Origin: Glaciimonas sp.
GTDB lineage: Bacteria; Pseudomonadota; Gammaproteobacteria; Burkholderiales; Burkholderiaceae_D
Length of the DNA stretch: 64,000 nucleotides
Direction of reading: 5' to 3'
NCBI GenBank assembly: GCA_012927585.1
Contig: JABBOY010000016.1
Span: forward strand, 1-64,000
The notes beneath the pieces were generated by a model. It did no database searches and was not told where the DNA came from. It saw only the letters and a program-made list of their open reading frames with translations. Numbering within the stretch: position 1 is the stretch's first letter; the number at the start of each line of letters is the position of its first letter. Of this stretch, positions 31,439 through 43,050 are shown one piece after another. A program made the translations under genes and the position numbers.

Positions 31439-33739
31439 ATGCAAAAACTTCTCCAAAATCTGAATCCCGAACAACTCGCCGCCGTCACACTGCCGGCCCA
31501 GTCCGCGCTGATTCTGGCTGGTGCCGGCTCAGGAAAAACACGGGTGCTGACCACCCGCATCGCGTGGCTGATCCAGAGCGGGCAAGTCTCGCCCAGCGGC
31601 TTGCTGGCAGTGACTTTCACTAATAAAGCATCGAAAGAAATGACGGCGCGGCTGACTACGATGTTGCCGACGCATTTGTTAAACTCGACCCGCGGCATGT
31701 GGATCGGCACTTTCCACGGCCTGTGCAACCGCCTGTTGCGCGCCCATTACCACGACGCCGGCTTGCCCCAGACGTTCCAGATTCTGGATTCTTCCGATCA
31801 ATTGTCGGTCATCAAGCGCTTGCTGAAGGCCAATAATATCGATGACGAGCAATATCCGCCGCGCAGCCTGATGTACTTCATCAACGGCGCCAAGGATCAG
31901 GGCTTGCGCGCCGACAAGGTGGATGCGCACGACCCGCATGAGCGCAAGATGGCTGAGTTGTACCTGATGTATGAAAATCAGTGCCAGCGTGAAGGCGTGG
32001 TCGATTTTGCCGAACTATTATTGCGCTGCTATGAATTGCTCTGTCGCAATCAACCGCTGCGCGAGCATTATCAAGCCCGCTTCAAACACATTCTGGTCGA
32101 TGAATTTCAGGATACCAACGACTTGCAATACAAATGGCTGAAGCTGATGGCCGGGCCGCACAATGTGGTGTTTGCGGTGGGCGATGACGACCAGAGCATA
32201 TATGCATTTCGCGGTGCCAATGTCGGCAACATGGCCGCGTTCGAGCGGGAATTCAATGTTCAAAATCTGATCAAGCTGGAACAAAACTATCGCTCGCACG
32301 GCCATATCCTCGATAGCGCCAATACGCTGATTGCCCATAACAGCAAACGTCTGGGCAAGAATTTGCGCACCGACGCCGGACATGGCGAACTGGTGCGGAT
32401 TCAGGAAGTCACCTCAGACCTGGAAGAGGCGCGCTGGATTATCGAAGAATCCAAAAGCTTGATCAATGACGGCGGGTTGCGCAGCGAGATTGCGGTGCTG
32501 TACCGCTCCAACGCGCAATCGCGGGTGATCGAGCATGCGCTGTTTTCGGCCGGCATTCCGTACAAGGTATATGGCGGCCAGCGCTTCTTCGAGCGCGCCG
32601 AGGTCAAGCACGCGATTGCTTATCTGCAATTACTGGACAATTTGCACAACGATTCAGCGTTCCTGCGGGTGGTGAATTTCCCGACTCGCGGCATTGGTAA
32701 CCGTACTCTGGAGCAATTGCAGGATGCAGCGAAGCAATACGATATTTCCTTGTACGCAGCGGTACCGTATGTGGCGGGCAAGGCGGGTTCGTCGCTCAAC
32801 GCTTTCGTTCAATTGATCGAAGGTGCGCGGCTCCAAGCGCAGAATTTGCCGTTGCCGGAAATGGTCAAAATCGTACTCGATGCTAGCGGTCTGCTGACCC
32901 ATTACCAGAAAGAAAAAGAAGGTGCGGAGCGGATAGAGAATCTGGAGCAGGTGGTCAGCGCCGCCTCCTTGTTTGTGGCTGAAGAAGGTTTCGGCCACAA
33001 CGCGCCGGCTTTCCTCGGCCCTGACACGCAAGCAATGGCGGGAGCCGCAATTACCACCGCCGACGGCATCGCAATTTTCGATGCCGATGCGGCGCTGCCG
33101 ACCGTGATGTCGCCGTTATCGGCCTTCCTGTCGCACGCGTCGCTGGAAGCCGGCGAGAATCAGGCGCTGGCCGGACAGGATGCGCTGCAAATGATGACGG
33201 TTCATTCGGCTAAAGGGCTGGAGTTCGATGCGGTCTTTATTACCGGCCTGGAAGAAGGCTTGTTCCCGCACGAGAATAGCGCGAGGGAAGAAGGCGGCGT
33301 CGAGGAAGAGCGGCGCTTGATGTATGTCGCCATCACGCGCGCCCGCAAGCGCTTGTACATGACCTTTTCGCAAACTCGCATGCTGCACGGGCAAATCCGC
33401 TACAACGTGAAATCGCGTTTTTTCGAGGAACTGCCGGACGATGCGGTGAAGTGGCTGTCGCCGCAGGTGAAAGTGCAGCCGCAATGGTTCGCGCAACCGA
33501 AAGCGGCCTGGGTCGATGCGCCGCAAAGCGGAGCCAACCGGATTGCGCAAAGTATTGGCAAGACTGAGCACGGCTGGTGCATCGGTGAATCGGTCGCGCA
33601 CGCCAAATTTGGCGAAGGCGTCATTATCAATATCGAAGGCGGCGGCACCAATGCCCGCGCGCAAATCAATTTCGGCCGGCAAGTGGGAATCAAGTTGCTG
33701 GATTTAGGGATTGCCAAGCTGGAAAAGGTGGCGTCGTAA
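31439..33739 (+). CDS. uvrD: ATP-dependent DNA helicase UvrD/PcrA
   Basis: LNPEQLAAVTLPAQSALILAGAGSGKTRVLTTRIAWL, VDEFQDTN, MTVHSAKGLEF. Confidence 0.96.
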   Translation: MQKLLQNLNPEQLAAVTLPAQSALILAGAGSGKTRVLTTRIAWLIQSGQVSPSGLLAVTFTNKASKEMTARLTTMLPTHLLNSTRGMWIGTFHGLCNRLLRAHYHDAGLPQTFQILDSSDQLSVIKRLLKANNIDDEQYPPRSLMYFINGAKDQGLRADKVDAHDPHERKMAELYLMYENQCQREGVVDFAELLLRCYELLCRNQPLREHYQARFKHILVDEFQDTNDLQYKWLKLMAGPHNVVFAVGDDDQSIYAFRGANVGNMAAFEREFNVQNLIKLEQNYRSHGHILDSANTLIAHNSKRLGKNLRTDAGHGELVRIQEVTSDLEEARWIIEESKSLINDGGLRSEIAVLYRSNAQSRVIEHALFSAGIPYKVYGGQRFFERAEVKHAIAYLQLLDNLHNDSAFLRVVNFPTRGIGNRTLEQLQDAAKQYDISLYAAVPYVAGKAGSSLNAFVQLIEGARLQAQNLPLPEMVKIVLDASGLLTHYQKEKEGAERIENLEQVVSAASLFVAEEGFGHNAPAFLGPDTQAMAGAAITTADGIAIFDADAALPTVMSPLSAFLSHASLEAGENQALAGQDALQMMTVHSAKGLEFDAVFITGLEEGLFPHENSAREEGGVEEERRLMYVAITRARKRLYMTFSQTRMLHGQIRYNVKSRFFEELPDDAVKWLSPQVKVQPQWFAQPKAAWVDAPQSGANRIAQSIGKTEHGWCIGESVAHAKFGEGVIINIEGGGTNARAQINFGRQVGIKLLDLGIAKLEKVAS

Positions 33740-33803
33740 GATGGGTGAAACCCATCACGTTTTAATCACTATCAATGCAAATGATGGGTTTCGCCCATCC
33801 TAC
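33736..33803. repeat. REP-like inverted pair (GTAGGATGGGTGAAACCCATC family)
   Basis: GTAAGATGGGTGAAACCCATCAC ... GATGGGTTTCGCCCATCCTAC. Confidence 0.8.
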
Positions 33804-33879
33804 GCGCTGCAGCAGAACCGCAGCACTGCGCTGTTTATTTGCCTACGAGTTGAATAATTGATGTATTTTGTAAAATAAA

Positions 33880-33953
33880 AGGAGTATTTTTAATTCCGCA
33901 CTAAACATATGCGGAAAATACTATTTTTTACATTGTACACAGTGGTGTATATA
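33880..33953 (+). repeat. Two-hairpin intergenic element (GGGAGTAT family), copy 5 (divergent)
   Basis: GGAGTATTTTTAATTCCGCACTAAACATATGCGGAAAATACTATTTTTTACATTGTACACAGTGGTGTATATAG; stem TTCCGCA/TGCGGAA. Confidence 0.6.
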
Positions 33954-33959
33954 GAAAAA

Positions 33960-34844
33960 TCAATCGGCTTCGTCGAGATCGACTGGCGGCATTTTTTCCA
34001 CCAGCAGGACATGAGCCTGCCGAGCATCGGCACGCAGTACCTCGAAACGCAGGTTATCGATGTTAAATACATCGCCCTTGCGTGGCACGCGACTGAGATG
34101 GTTGGCAACCAGACCGCCGATGGTGTCGACGTCTTCATTGGCCATTTGGGTTTCCAATGCTGCATTGAATTGTTCAATTTCGGTCAGCGCCTTAACGCGC
34201 CAGCGGGGGCCGTAAGCACCATGCTTGATGGAAAGAATATTGTCTTCTTCTTCATCGAAATCGTATTCGTCCTCGATGTCGCCGACGATCTGTTCCAGCA
34301 CGTCTTCAATCGTAATCAAGCCGGCCACGCCGCTGTATTCGTCGACTACGATCGCCATGTGGTTGTGGTTGGCGCGGAAGTCGCGCAGCAACACGTTCAA
34401 GCGTTTTGAACCCGGGATGAAGATCGCCGGACGCAGCATGTCGCGCACGTCGAATGATTCTTCCGCGTAATAGCGCAGCAAATCCTTGGCTAGCAGAATG
34501 CCGATAACTTTGTCGCGCTCGCCTTCGATGGCGGGGAAGCGGGAGTGCGCGGTCGATAAGACGTAGGGCATCCATTCTTCGATCGGTCTGTTGATGTCGA
34601 TCACGTCCATTTGCGAGCGCGGGATCATGATGTCGCGTACCGAGAGATCCGATACCTGGAACACGCCCTCGATCATTGAGAGTGCATCGGCGTCGATCAG
34701 GTTGCGTTCATGCGCGTCTTGCAGGACTTCCAGCAGTTCGGCGCGGCTGTCGGGTTCGGGGGAAATCAGGGCGGTCAGGCGTTCAAACAATGACCGATGG
34801 GGCTTGGCGTCAGGGACTCTGACGCCGGTAAGTTGATCTTGCAT
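33960..34844 (-). CDS. corC: CBS-domain HlyC/CorC-family transporter-associated protein
   Basis: VSDLSVRDIMIPRSQMDVID, YSGVAGLITIEDVLEQIVGDIEDEYD. Confidence 0.9.
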   Translation of the reverse strand: MQDQLTGVRVPDAKPHRSLFERLTALISPEPDSRAELLEVLQDAHERNLIDADALSMIEGVFQVSDLSVRDIMIPRSQMDVIDINRPIEEWMPYVLSTAHSRFPAIEGERDKVIGILLAKDLLRYYAEESFDVRDMLRPAIFIPGSKRLNVLLRDFRANHNHMAIVVDEYSGVAGLITIEDVLEQIVGDIEDEYDFDEEEDNILSIKHGAYGPRWRVKALTEIEQFNAALETQMANEDVDTIGGLVANHLSRVPRKGDVFNIDNLRFEVLRADARQAHVLLVEKMPPVDLDEAD

Positions 34845-34967
34845 AAGGGGCGATTAGCCGTAGTTTCGATCGGCATAGGATACAACAAATGTAACCAGAT
34901 ACCAAAATCCGCTGGTATTTTTTGATTTTGTGTATCTGATTGAAGCTGCTTCAAGCTTGACCGGCCA

Positions 34968-35426
34968 TCAACTTTCGGCATACGGGTTGGGTATGCCCAG
35001 CGCAGCGAGGATTTCGGTTTCGATGGCTTCCATTTCCTGCGCTTCTGCTTCGTTCTCGTGATCGTAACCCTGTGCATGCAGCACGCCATGCACGATCAGG
35101 TGAGCGGTGTGGACAGTGACCGATTTACCCTGTTCTGCGGCTTCCCGTTCCAGCACGTCGGTGCACAGGATGATGTCGGCCTGCGTGACTTCAGCGTCCT
35201 GGTCTTCGGTATACGCGAAGGTCAGCACGTTAGTCGGAGCATCTTTGCCGCGGTAGTCGCGGTTCAGCGTGCAGCCTTCTGCCGCATCGACGAAGCGGAT
35301 GGTGAGTTCTGCCGGAGCAAACAGCGCTGCTTGCACCCAGCGGCGCAACTGGGGGCGGGTAATTGTATTTTTCAGGCGCGGGTCGGGATATTGCACCGAC
35401 AGCGCAAGTTTATTTTTTGCGGGCAT
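34968..35426 (-). CDS. ybeY: Endoribonuclease YbeY
   Basis: [57 protein letters not shown]. Confidence 0.96.
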   Translation of the reverse strand: MPAKNKLALSVQYPDPRLKNTITRPQLRRWVQAALFAPAELTIRFVDAAEGCTLNRDYRGKDAPTNVLTFAYTEDQDAEVTQADIILCTDVLEREAAEQGKSVTVHTAHLIVHGVLHAQGYDHENEAEAQEMEAIETEILAALGIPNPYAES

Positions 35427-36468
35427 GGTTGACGGGGACGGTTTTATTTAGCTCGACTTCCAGGCTGTTGGCGGATTCGTAGGCATCGACGATGTGCCCG
35501 ACGAGCGGATGGCGCACCACATCAATGCTGGTGAAATGCGAAAAAGCGATGCCGCGCACGTCTTTCAGCACGCCGAGCGCATCGCTCAAGCCGCTTTTCT
35601 GGTTGCGTTGCAAATCGACTTGCGTGACGTCTCCAGTGACCACTGCTTTGCTGCCGAAGCCGATCCGGGTCAGAAACATTTTCATTTGCTCGGGTGTGGT
35701 GTTCTGGGCTTCGTCCAGGATGATGAATGCATGGTTCAGCGTGCGGCCGCGCATATATGCCAGCGGCGCGATTTCGATAGTTTGCTTTTCGAATAATTTT
35801 TGGGTTTTGTCGAAACCCAGCAGGTCGTACAGCGCGTCGTACAGCGGACGCAGGTAAGGATCGACTTTCTGTGCCATGTCGCCGGGCAGAAACCCGAGCC
35901 GCTCGCCGGCTTCGACCGCCGGGCGCGTCAGCACGATGCGCTTGACCGCGTCGCGTTCCAGCGCATCGACCGCGCAAGCGACTGCCAGATAAGTCTTGCC
36001 GGTGCCGGCCGGGCCGACGCCAAAGGTGATGTCATGCGCCAGGATGGCGTTCAGGTACAAGTTTTGGTGCGGCGTGCGGCCGCGTAGATCGCTGCGGCGC
36101 GTCTTCAGTGGCGGGCTTTCAATCGCGTCCGGCATGGTTTCCAGCGTCGCCGAGGTGAGTGCATCGCTGGCCGGATTTACTTTTCTGGCAGCCAGTTTCG
36201 CTCGCTGTTCGACCAGCGCCAGTTGCACTTCGTCGACCGAGATAGGTTTTGTGGCGGCGGCATAAAACCGCTCCAGGATCGCGACCGCGCGTTCGCCGTT
36301 GACGCCACCCACCACGAAGCGGTCGCCGCGCCGGAAAATCGTCACATCCAGGTTGGATGAAATTTGCCGCAGGTTTTCGTCGAGCGGGCCGCACAGATGT
36401 GCCAGCCGCGCATTGTCGAGCGGTTCCGGCAGGAAGTGCTGCGACGGCGAGGGAGATTTGGTTTTCAA
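35410..36468 (-). CDS. PhoH-family ATPase
   Basis: [56 protein letters not shown]. Confidence 0.95.
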   Translation of the reverse strand: MKTKSPSPSQHFLPEPLDNARLAHLCGPLDENLRQISSNLDVTIFRRGDRFVVGGVNGERAVAILERFYAAATKPISVDEVQLALVEQRAKLAARKVNPASDALTSATLETMPDAIESPPLKTRRSDLRGRTPHQNLYLNAILAHDITFGVGPAGTGKTYLAVACAVDALERDAVKRIVLTRPAVEAGERLGFLPGDMAQKVDPYLRPLYDALYDLLGFDKTQKLFEKQTIEIAPLAYMRGRTLNHAFIILDEAQNTTPEQMKMFLTRIGFGSKAVVTGDVTQVDLQRNQKSGLSDALGVLKDVRGIAFSHFTSIDVVRHPLVGHIVDAYESANSLEVELNKTVPVNHARKK

Positions 36469-37850
36469 ATGGCGCTTTGCTGGATTGGTGTGGATAGTGT
36501 CGGTGTTGTGGGTTGGGCGGCGACCAGTTCGCCCCGCAGCGAATAAGTGTAGCTGTGCGTAATGTCGATATCGACCTGCCGGCCGATCAGACGTGCGCCA
36601 TCCGGCCCGCCATCGAAATTGACCACGCGATTATTTTCGGAGCGGCCCTGCATTTCTGCCGGACTCTTGGCCGACGGCCCTTCAACCAGGATGCGCTGAA
36701 CGGTGCCAATCATTTGCTGGCTGTAGCGTTTGGTGTTGTCGCTGATAACCGCCTGCAACCGTTGCAGGCGCGTTAGCTTGACTTCATGCGGCGTGTCGTC
36801 TTGCAAATTGGCGGCTGGCGTGCCAGGTCGGGCGCTGAAGACGAAGCTGTAACTGTTGTCAAAGCCGATCTCGTCGATTAGCTGCATCAAGGTTTCAAAA
36901 TCGGCCTCGGTCTCGCCCGGAAAGCCGACGATAAAGTCGCTTGATATTGCGATATTCGGCCGTACCGCGCGCAGCCGCCGGACTACCGATTTGTATTCCA
37001 GCGCGGTGTAGCCGCGTTTCATCGCGGCCAGTATCCGGTCGGAGCCATGCTGGGCCGGCAGGTACAGATGATCGACCAGTTTCGGCACCTTGGCGTAGGT
37101 ATCGATCAAGCGCTGGGTGAATTCCTTCGGGTGGCTGGTGACGAAACGGATCCGTTCGATGCCGGGAAATTCTGCGATGGTTTCGATCAGCAGTGCAAAA
37201 TCGGCTAGCTCGCCGTCGGCCATCAGGCCCCGAAACGCGTTGACATTCTGGCCCAGCAGCGTGATTTCCTTGACGCCCTGTTCGGTCAGGCCGGCGATCT
37301 CGGTGAGCACGTCATCGAAGCGGCGCGACACTTCCTCGCCGCGCGTGTAAGGCACCACGCAGTAGCTGCAATATTTGCTGCAGCCTTCCATGATCGACAC
37401 GAATGCGGTCGCGCCATCCACTTTTGCGGGCGGCAAATGATCGAATTTCTCAATTTCAGGAAAGCTGATGTCGACTTGCGATTGGCCGGTGGCGCGGCGT
37501 TGATTGATCAGCGCCGGCAAGCGATGCAGGGTTTGCGGGCCGAACACCACATCCACATACGGCGCGCGCTTGAGTATCGCCGCACCTTCCTGGGACGCAA
37601 CGCAGCCGCCGACGCCGATCACCAGATCGGGTTTGGCCAATTTCAATTCACGAATGCGGCCGAGGTCGGAAAATACTTTTTCCTGCGCCTTTTCACGCAC
37701 AGAACAGGTGTTGAGCAAGATCACGTCGGCATCTTCGATGATGTCGGTCTTGATGATGCCGTCGGAAGCCTGGAGCACGTCGGCCATCTTGTCCGAGTCG
37801 TACTCGTTCATCTGGCAGCCGAAGGTTTTGATGAATACTTTTTTTTGCAT
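36465..37850 (-). CDS. miaB: tRNA-2-methylthio-N6-dimethylallyladenosine synthase MiaB
   Basis: [40 protein letters not shown]. Confidence 0.97.
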   Translation of the reverse strand: MQKKVFIKTFGCQMNEYDSDKMADVLQASDGIIKTDIIEDADVILLNTCSVREKAQEKVFSDLGRIRELKLAKPDLVIGVGGCVASQEGAAILKRAPYVDVVFGPQTLHRLPALINQRRATGQSQVDISFPEIEKFDHLPPAKVDGATAFVSIMEGCSKYCSYCVVPYTRGEEVSRRFDDVLTEIAGLTEQGVKEITLLGQNVNAFRGLMADGELADFALLIETIAEFPGIERIRFVTSHPKEFTQRLIDTYAKVPKLVDHLYLPAQHGSDRILAAMKRGYTALEYKSVVRRLRAVRPNIAISSDFIVGFPGETEADFETLMQLIDEIGFDNSYSFVFSARPGTPAANLQDDTPHEVKLTRLQRLQAVISDNTKRYSQQMIGTVQRILVEGPSAKSPAEMQGRSENNRVVNFDGGPDGARLIGRQVDIDITHSYTYSLRGELVAAQPTTPTLSTPIQQSAI

Positions 37851-37894
37851 GGTGTGGCTTTGTGCGAATTGGGCTTGTAGGCGTTATAGCGGTT

Positions 37895-38221
37895 TTATCG
37901 ATTTTGGACCGGCAATGGCTTACTGGCTTCTTGCGGGTTCAGCATCCAGATCCGGTGGATCTGGCCCTGATTGTTTTCGGTGAAATTCACGCTCACGTTG
38001 CTGACGCGCAAAGTCTCAGGCAGGTCGATCGTATTATCGGTGTTAAAAATTTGCGCACCCGGTGACAGCATGCGTTCCTTGCCGTCAATGATGATCGCCG
38101 GATATGTCGCAGGCGTCATTGTCCCGCGTTTGGCATTTGATGGAAAGGGGCGCTCGTAAGCGGCGGCGGAATAGGTCAATGTTGCCAATAAAATTGCCGA
38201 TAAAAAGTATTTTTTTTGCAT
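37895..38221 (-). CDS. Small exported hypothetical protein
   Basis: MQKKYFLSAILLATLTYSAAAYERPFPSNAKRG; signal peptide followed by about 85 aa. Confidence 0.6.
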   Translation of the reverse strand: MQKKYFLSAILLATLTYSAAAYERPFPSNAKRGTMTPATYPAIIIDGKERMLSPGAQIFNTDNTIDLPETLRVSNVSVNFTENNQGQIHRIWMLNPQEASKPLPVQNR

Positions 38222-38450
38222 GGTATTGTTCCATTTTATTGCGAACTGATGTTGCGCAGTCCGCACCGCCGGTAATTCGGCGCAGGCCTGGGGGGTTGCT
38301 TTGATCAAAAAACTGACTAGGGTTCAAACCTCGTCCTTCAGGGCGGTGAGTGGCGAAGGGGCGATTCGTTGAAACAGGATTTTAACCCCTTTCAACCGTG
38401 TCTATTACCTGCCTTGGTTCGGCCTGACTAATTGGTGAAGCCTACTTTAT

Positions 38451-40979
38451 TCATGTAGTTGGCAGACGCCACTGCGGATGTGCTTGTGGCGCGCACCAGA
38501 CATCGAAGTGGAGACGCGACAGTGCCAGCGGATCTTGCAGTAACAAATTGGTCTGCTCCGGCGTGAGCGCATCGGCACCATGTTCCAGCGCGATCTTGGC
38601 TAACTGCGCATGTTGGTTGCGTGTCGCCGTCGGCAAATTGGGGCGTGCAATGGCGCAGGCGCACACCAGCGCATTGAGCAATGGATCGACCACCGCATCT
38701 GTAAAAGCTGGCGCCGGTGGCGTCGCTGCGAGATGGGCCTTGGTGGCGCGTAATTCCGGCGGTGGTTTCATTTCTTCTGGAATCAGGAACAAACGTAGTT
38801 GGCGCATGCGACGTCCAAGCGACACCCTGCTGGAAAATACTGACAGCGGAATTGACAGTATCAGCGCGCCGACAATCGGCAGCAGCCACCACAAAAATAA
38901 CGGATTTAGCCAAAACACGCCGCCCCCCCACGCCAGCCCTAGCAGCGTATGGCCGCCGTGCTTGCGCAAGGCTTCGCCCCAACCGGTTTCAGCGTTGTTA
39001 CGCGGTGGCGATTTCCAGTGCATCTCCCAGCCGAGAAACGCTGCGGCTACGAAACGGGAGTGGAACAACATCCGTACCGGCGCCAACAGCGCCGAAAATA
39101 CCAGTTCCATCAGCATGCTAAGTGTCACGTGCAGGCGGCCGCCGAAGCGTTTCGCCCCTTGCACGCAGATCAGCAGTACGCTCAAAAATTTCGGCAAAAA
39201 CAGCAGCGTGGCGGTGGCGGAAAACAAGGCCAGGGCTTTTCCCGGATGCCACTCCGGCCAGATCGGAAACAGTTGGCGCGGCTCGATAAAATACTCCGGC
39301 AGCGTCAGCGTGTGCGACGCCAACATGCCGGTCGAAAGAGCAAGAAACAGGAACCATAGCGGCGCCGACAGATACGCCATGACGCCGGTGGCGAAGACCG
39401 CGCGGTGTACCGGGTGCATGCCGTGCGCCAGGAACAGCCGAAAATTCATCAGGTTGCCGTGGCACCAGCGGCGGTCGCGCTTAAGCTCATCCAGCAGGTT
39501 CGGTGGCATTTCTTCGTAGCTGCCGGCCAGGTCGTAGGCGATCCAGACCGCCCAGCCGGCGCGCCGCATCAACGCCGCTTCGACGAAATCGTGCGATAGT
39601 ATTTCGCCGGCCAGCGAGCCGCGCCCAGGCAGCGGCGCCAGCGCGCAGTGCCGAATAAATGGCGCCAAACGGATGATCGCGTTGTGGCCCCAGTAATGCG
39701 ACTCGCCCAGTTGCCAGTAATGCAAACCAGCGGTAAACAACGGGCCGTAGACGCGCGTAGAAAATTGTTGGATGCGCGCATACAGCGTGTCGCGCCCGGA
39801 TGCGCGCGGCGCGGTCTGGATGATGCCGGCGCCGGAGTTTGCCTCCATCAGCCGGACTAGCTTGGACAGACAGTCGCCGCTCATCACGCTGTCGGCATCC
39901 AGCACGATCATGTAGCGGTAGTTGCTGCCCCAGCGGCGACAGAAGTTGTCAATATTGCCGCTCTTGCGCTTGCCCCGCCGTAGCCGACGTCGATAGAAGA
40001 TACGGCCGAAGCCGTCAACCGCCCGGCACAGCCGATCCCAGGCGGCCAGCTCGGCCACGCACAAGTCGGGCTGGTTGCTGTCGCTTAGTACGAAGAAATC
40101 GAAATGCTGCAGTGTGCCGTTGCGTCGCACCGACTCGTAAGTAGCGCGCAGACCGGCGAAGACGCGATTCACGTCTTCATTGCAAATCGGCATCACAATC
40201 GCAGTACGGGCTGCGACGTCGATCGGCCCGTCGGCAAGGTTGCCCGCATTACTGGCCGAGATCATGTAGCTGTCGCCACCGCGCAGCAGCACCAGGAAGC
40301 CAGCCATCGCAGTCCAAAAGCCGGCCGAAATCCAGCAGAACAGGATGGCGAACAGCGTCAGCGTCACCACTTCCATTGGTCTGGTGCCGTGATACGGCAA
40401 CACTGCACTCATGAAATAGGTGGCCAGTCCAGTTTGCCCGAACATTAGAAGCAGCAGGATTAGCCGGCGCCAGCCGCCGTCATGCTGCCAATTGCCGCCC
40501 GGGTCGGGCGCGTCTGCCGACGGCGGCCCGGTTCGCGTGGTTTCTGCGGCGCAGTCGCGGTGGCCGGACAATGTGTGCATCCAGCGGATCAGCGGATTTA
40601 ATGCGCCCCACGACTGCGGCACCATCGAAATGCGGTGCAACGGTGGCGTACTGCTAACCCGAATGTGGCCGCAGCGGTCAAAATTGATGGTTGGCGTTGG
40701 CGTTGGCGTTGGTGCCTGGTGCGGCGGCAATTCTGCGGTCGGCGAGGATTGATAGGCCAACTGTAAACGCGATGCAACCGACGCATAGGCCGGGTTGTCG
40801 CTGTTGCTGTCGTTAACGTTGTCGTCTGCCAGCGCCTGATGCAGTGCAGTCATCGCCCGCTGTGGATGGCCGCCACAGTGTGCGGCAGCGCCTTGCAAGG
40901 CTTGCCGTTGCAGTGTCGTCAGCGGCAGGATATCCAGATAGCGCTCGATGGCGCCAGTGCAATCGGCGCTATTTTGCAC
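38451..40979 (-). CDS. opgH: Glucans biosynthesis glucosyltransferase H
   Basis: [56 protein letters not shown]. Confidence 0.95.
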   Translation of the reverse strand: MQNSADCTGAIERYLDILPLTTLQRQALQGAAAHCGGHPQRAMTALHQALADDNVNDSNSDNPAYASVASRLQLAYQSSPTAELPPHQAPTPTPTPTINFDRCGHIRVSSTPPLHRISMVPQSWGALNPLIRWMHTLSGHRDCAAETTRTGPPSADAPDPGGNWQHDGGWRRLILLLLMFGQTGLATYFMSAVLPYHGTRPMEVVTLTLFAILFCWISAGFWTAMAGFLVLLRGGDSYMISASNAGNLADGPIDVAARTAIVMPICNEDVNRVFAGLRATYESVRRNGTLQHFDFFVLSDSNQPDLCVAELAAWDRLCRAVDGFGRIFYRRRLRRGKRKSGNIDNFCRRWGSNYRYMIVLDADSVMSGDCLSKLVRLMEANSGAGIIQTAPRASGRDTLYARIQQFSTRVYGPLFTAGLHYWQLGESHYWGHNAIIRLAPFIRHCALAPLPGRGSLAGEILSHDFVEAALMRRAGWAVWIAYDLAGSYEEMPPNLLDELKRDRRWCHGNLMNFRLFLAHGMHPVHRAVFATGVMAYLSAPLWFLFLALSTGMLASHTLTLPEYFIEPRQLFPIWPEWHPGKALALFSATATLLFLPKFLSVLLICVQGAKRFGGRLHVTLSMLMELVFSALLAPVRMLFHSRFVAAAFLGWEMHWKSPPRNNAETGWGEALRKHGGHTLLGLAWGGGVFWLNPLFLWWLLPIVGALILSIPLSVFSSRVSLGRRMRQLRLFLIPEEMKPPPELRATKAHLAATPPAPAFTDAVVDPLLNALVCACAIARPNLPTATRNQHAQLAKIALEHGADALTPEQTNLLLQDPLALSRLHFDVWCAPQAHPQWRLPTT

Positions 40980-41011
40980 CAGCGTGAACTCGGCCTCTGC
41001 GGCAGCAGTAT

Positions 41012-42571
41012 TCAGTTGGGCGGTAATATGTAGCTCCAGGTTTCGGACAGAGTTTCGTTGCCGCTGCGCAAATGACCGCGCAGTTCGACCGGTTTGGTGA
41101 CGTCGTTGCGGCGCAGCCGCACCGCCATGCGCCAGCCGCCGGTTTCGCTGTTGCGATAGGTATTGATTTCCATTAACTGGCCGTTGGCGTCACCGCTGAC
41201 GATGCCTTGCAGCTCCGTATCGGCGGGCAATTTTTTCAGTGCCGGGCCTTCAAAATCAACGATCAGTGCGATGCTGTCATCCACTTTGCGCGTATAGCCG
41301 TGGCCGCGCCGGGTTTGCGTCACCCACGATAGCGGCGGTTGCGTTTCAAATTCTTTTTGCCACAGCATCCGGTATTCGATATCGAATGGCTGGCCGGGTT
41401 TTGGCATCAGGCTCGGCACCCAGAATGCGACTGTGTTGTCGTTAGTTTCGTCCGGTGTCGGAATCTGCACCAGCTCGATCCGGCCTTTGCCCCACTTGCC
41501 CTTCGGCTCGATCCACACGCTTGGCCGCTTTTCATATTGTGCTTCCAGGTCCTGATAATTGGCAAATGCGCGGTCGCGCTGCATCATGCCGAAGCCCTGC
41601 GGATTGTCCAGCGCAAACGAGGTAACCAGCAGCCGCTTGGGGTTGACCAGCGGCCGCCAGATCCATTCGCCGGTGCCGGATTGCACCGACAAGCCGTCGG
41701 AATCATGCACTTCGGGTCGGTGATCCTCGACTTCCGCGCGCTGGTTTTCACCAAAAAAATACATGCTGGTCAGCGGTGCGATACCAAGCGTCGTAACGTT
41801 TTCGCGCAGATACAACTGGGCCTTGACCTCGACTGCGGTTTCCACGCCCGGCTTGAGCACGAAGCGGTAAGCGCCGGTGACCCGGCGCGAGTTTAGCAGC
41901 GCGTAAATCGTTAAATCCTTATCTTTCACTTGCGGCCGTTCCAGCCAGAATTCGGTAAACTGCGGGAATTCCTCGCCGGAATTGAGGGCGGTATCGAGTG
42001 CCAGCCCACGCGCCGAAATTCCGTACAACTGTCCCTTGCCAACCGCGCGAAAATAGCTGGCGCCGAGAAATACCATCACCTCGTCCTTGTATTTCTGTGC
42101 ATTTAATGGGAAGTGCACGCGAAAACCGGCGAAACCGAGTTGTTGCAATTCTTTCGGGTCAATTTTGTTTTTACCATAGTTGAATGCGCGTGGGTCGAAC
42201 TTGATTTCGCGCACTTTTTTCCCATCCAGTTCATTGATCTTCACCGGATGATCGTAAAACAGTCCCTGATGTAAAAACACGATCTCGAACGGCAGTTTGG
42301 CGCTGCGCCACATCGACTTGTTCGTGTCGAATCGGATGTCCCGGTATTGATCGTAGCCAAGGTTTTCAATTGCCTTCGGTAAATTACTGTCCGGTTTTTT
42401 GTAGGCGTCTTGCGCTAACTGCCTGGCCTGTTTTGCGACATCGGCAAACCCGAACGCGAATGCGCTGGTGTTTGCTTGCGCCATGCACAAAGCCAGTATT
42501 GCTGCCACAACGCACCATAGTGCCGCCGGGGCTGCTTGCGTCGCCGCCCGGTTCATTTTTTTTATTTGCAT
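41012..42571 (-). CDS. opgG: Periplasmic glucan biosynthesis protein MdoG/OpgG
   Basis: [49 protein letters not shown]; upstream of opgH. Confidence 0.95.
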   Translation of the reverse strand: MQIKKMNRAATQAAPAALWCVVAAILALCMAQANTSAFAFGFADVAKQARQLAQDAYKKPDSNLPKAIENLGYDQYRDIRFDTNKSMWRSAKLPFEIVFLHQGLFYDHPVKINELDGKKVREIKFDPRAFNYGKNKIDPKELQQLGFAGFRVHFPLNAQKYKDEVMVFLGASYFRAVGKGQLYGISARGLALDTALNSGEEFPQFTEFWLERPQVKDKDLTIYALLNSRRVTGAYRFVLKPGVETAVEVKAQLYLRENVTTLGIAPLTSMYFFGENQRAEVEDHRPEVHDSDGLSVQSGTGEWIWRPLVNPKRLLVTSFALDNPQGFGMMQRDRAFANYQDLEAQYEKRPSVWIEPKGKWGKGRIELVQIPTPDETNDNTVAFWVPSLMPKPGQPFDIEYRMLWQKEFETQPPLSWVTQTRRGHGYTRKVDDSIALIVDFEGPALKKLPADTELQGIVSGDANGQLMEINTYRNSETGGWRMAVRLRRNDVTKPVELRGHLRSGNETLSETWSYILPPN

Positions 42572-42757
42572 TGGAATCCCTGTCAATACGCATAACTGAC
42601 CTGATGGCCGAGTTAACAACTGGATTGGATGGCAACATGCGCTTTTCGTTCCCGACCCAAAATATTGGGAAAATGGTTACCTGGAACGAAGCGGTTAAAT
42701 GTGCTGCTCAGCGTCTGCCATGCAGTTGATATCGGTTCCCGCAATCGCTGTCGCCGT

Positions 42758-42838
42758 TATAAATACCAGGCAGTGTATTTTTAATTCTGCAATACAACTA
42801 TGCGAAATTACATGATTTTCAATCATACTCCCGAATAA
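42758..42838 (-). repeat. Two-hairpin intergenic element (GGGAGTAT family), copy 6
   Basis: Minus strand: ATTCGGGAGTATGATTGAAAATCATGTAATTTCGCATAGTTGTATTGCAGAATTAAAAATACACTGCCTGGTATTTATAACGG. Confidence 0.75.
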
Positions 42839-43050
42839 TTTATATTATTCGTTACTGTTCAGATCACTAGGTGGAATGGTTTTCTGCTCCCCTTTCAAGG
42901 AGGGCGGTCGGGTGTGATGGGTTTATTGCGTGGCAAAAAAACCATCCACTGGCTAACTCTCCCTTTGACGTGGATGGAATATCCAGCCTGGTTGCGTGCA
43001 TTACTATAGCGGCTTGAACAGTAACTATTATTTGGAAAAATCGGGAACGC

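Noticed and set aside
38315-38345. GGTTCAAACCTCGTCC resembling a tRNA T-arm
   Set aside because: No acceptor, D-arm or anticodon arm could be assembled around it on either strand.
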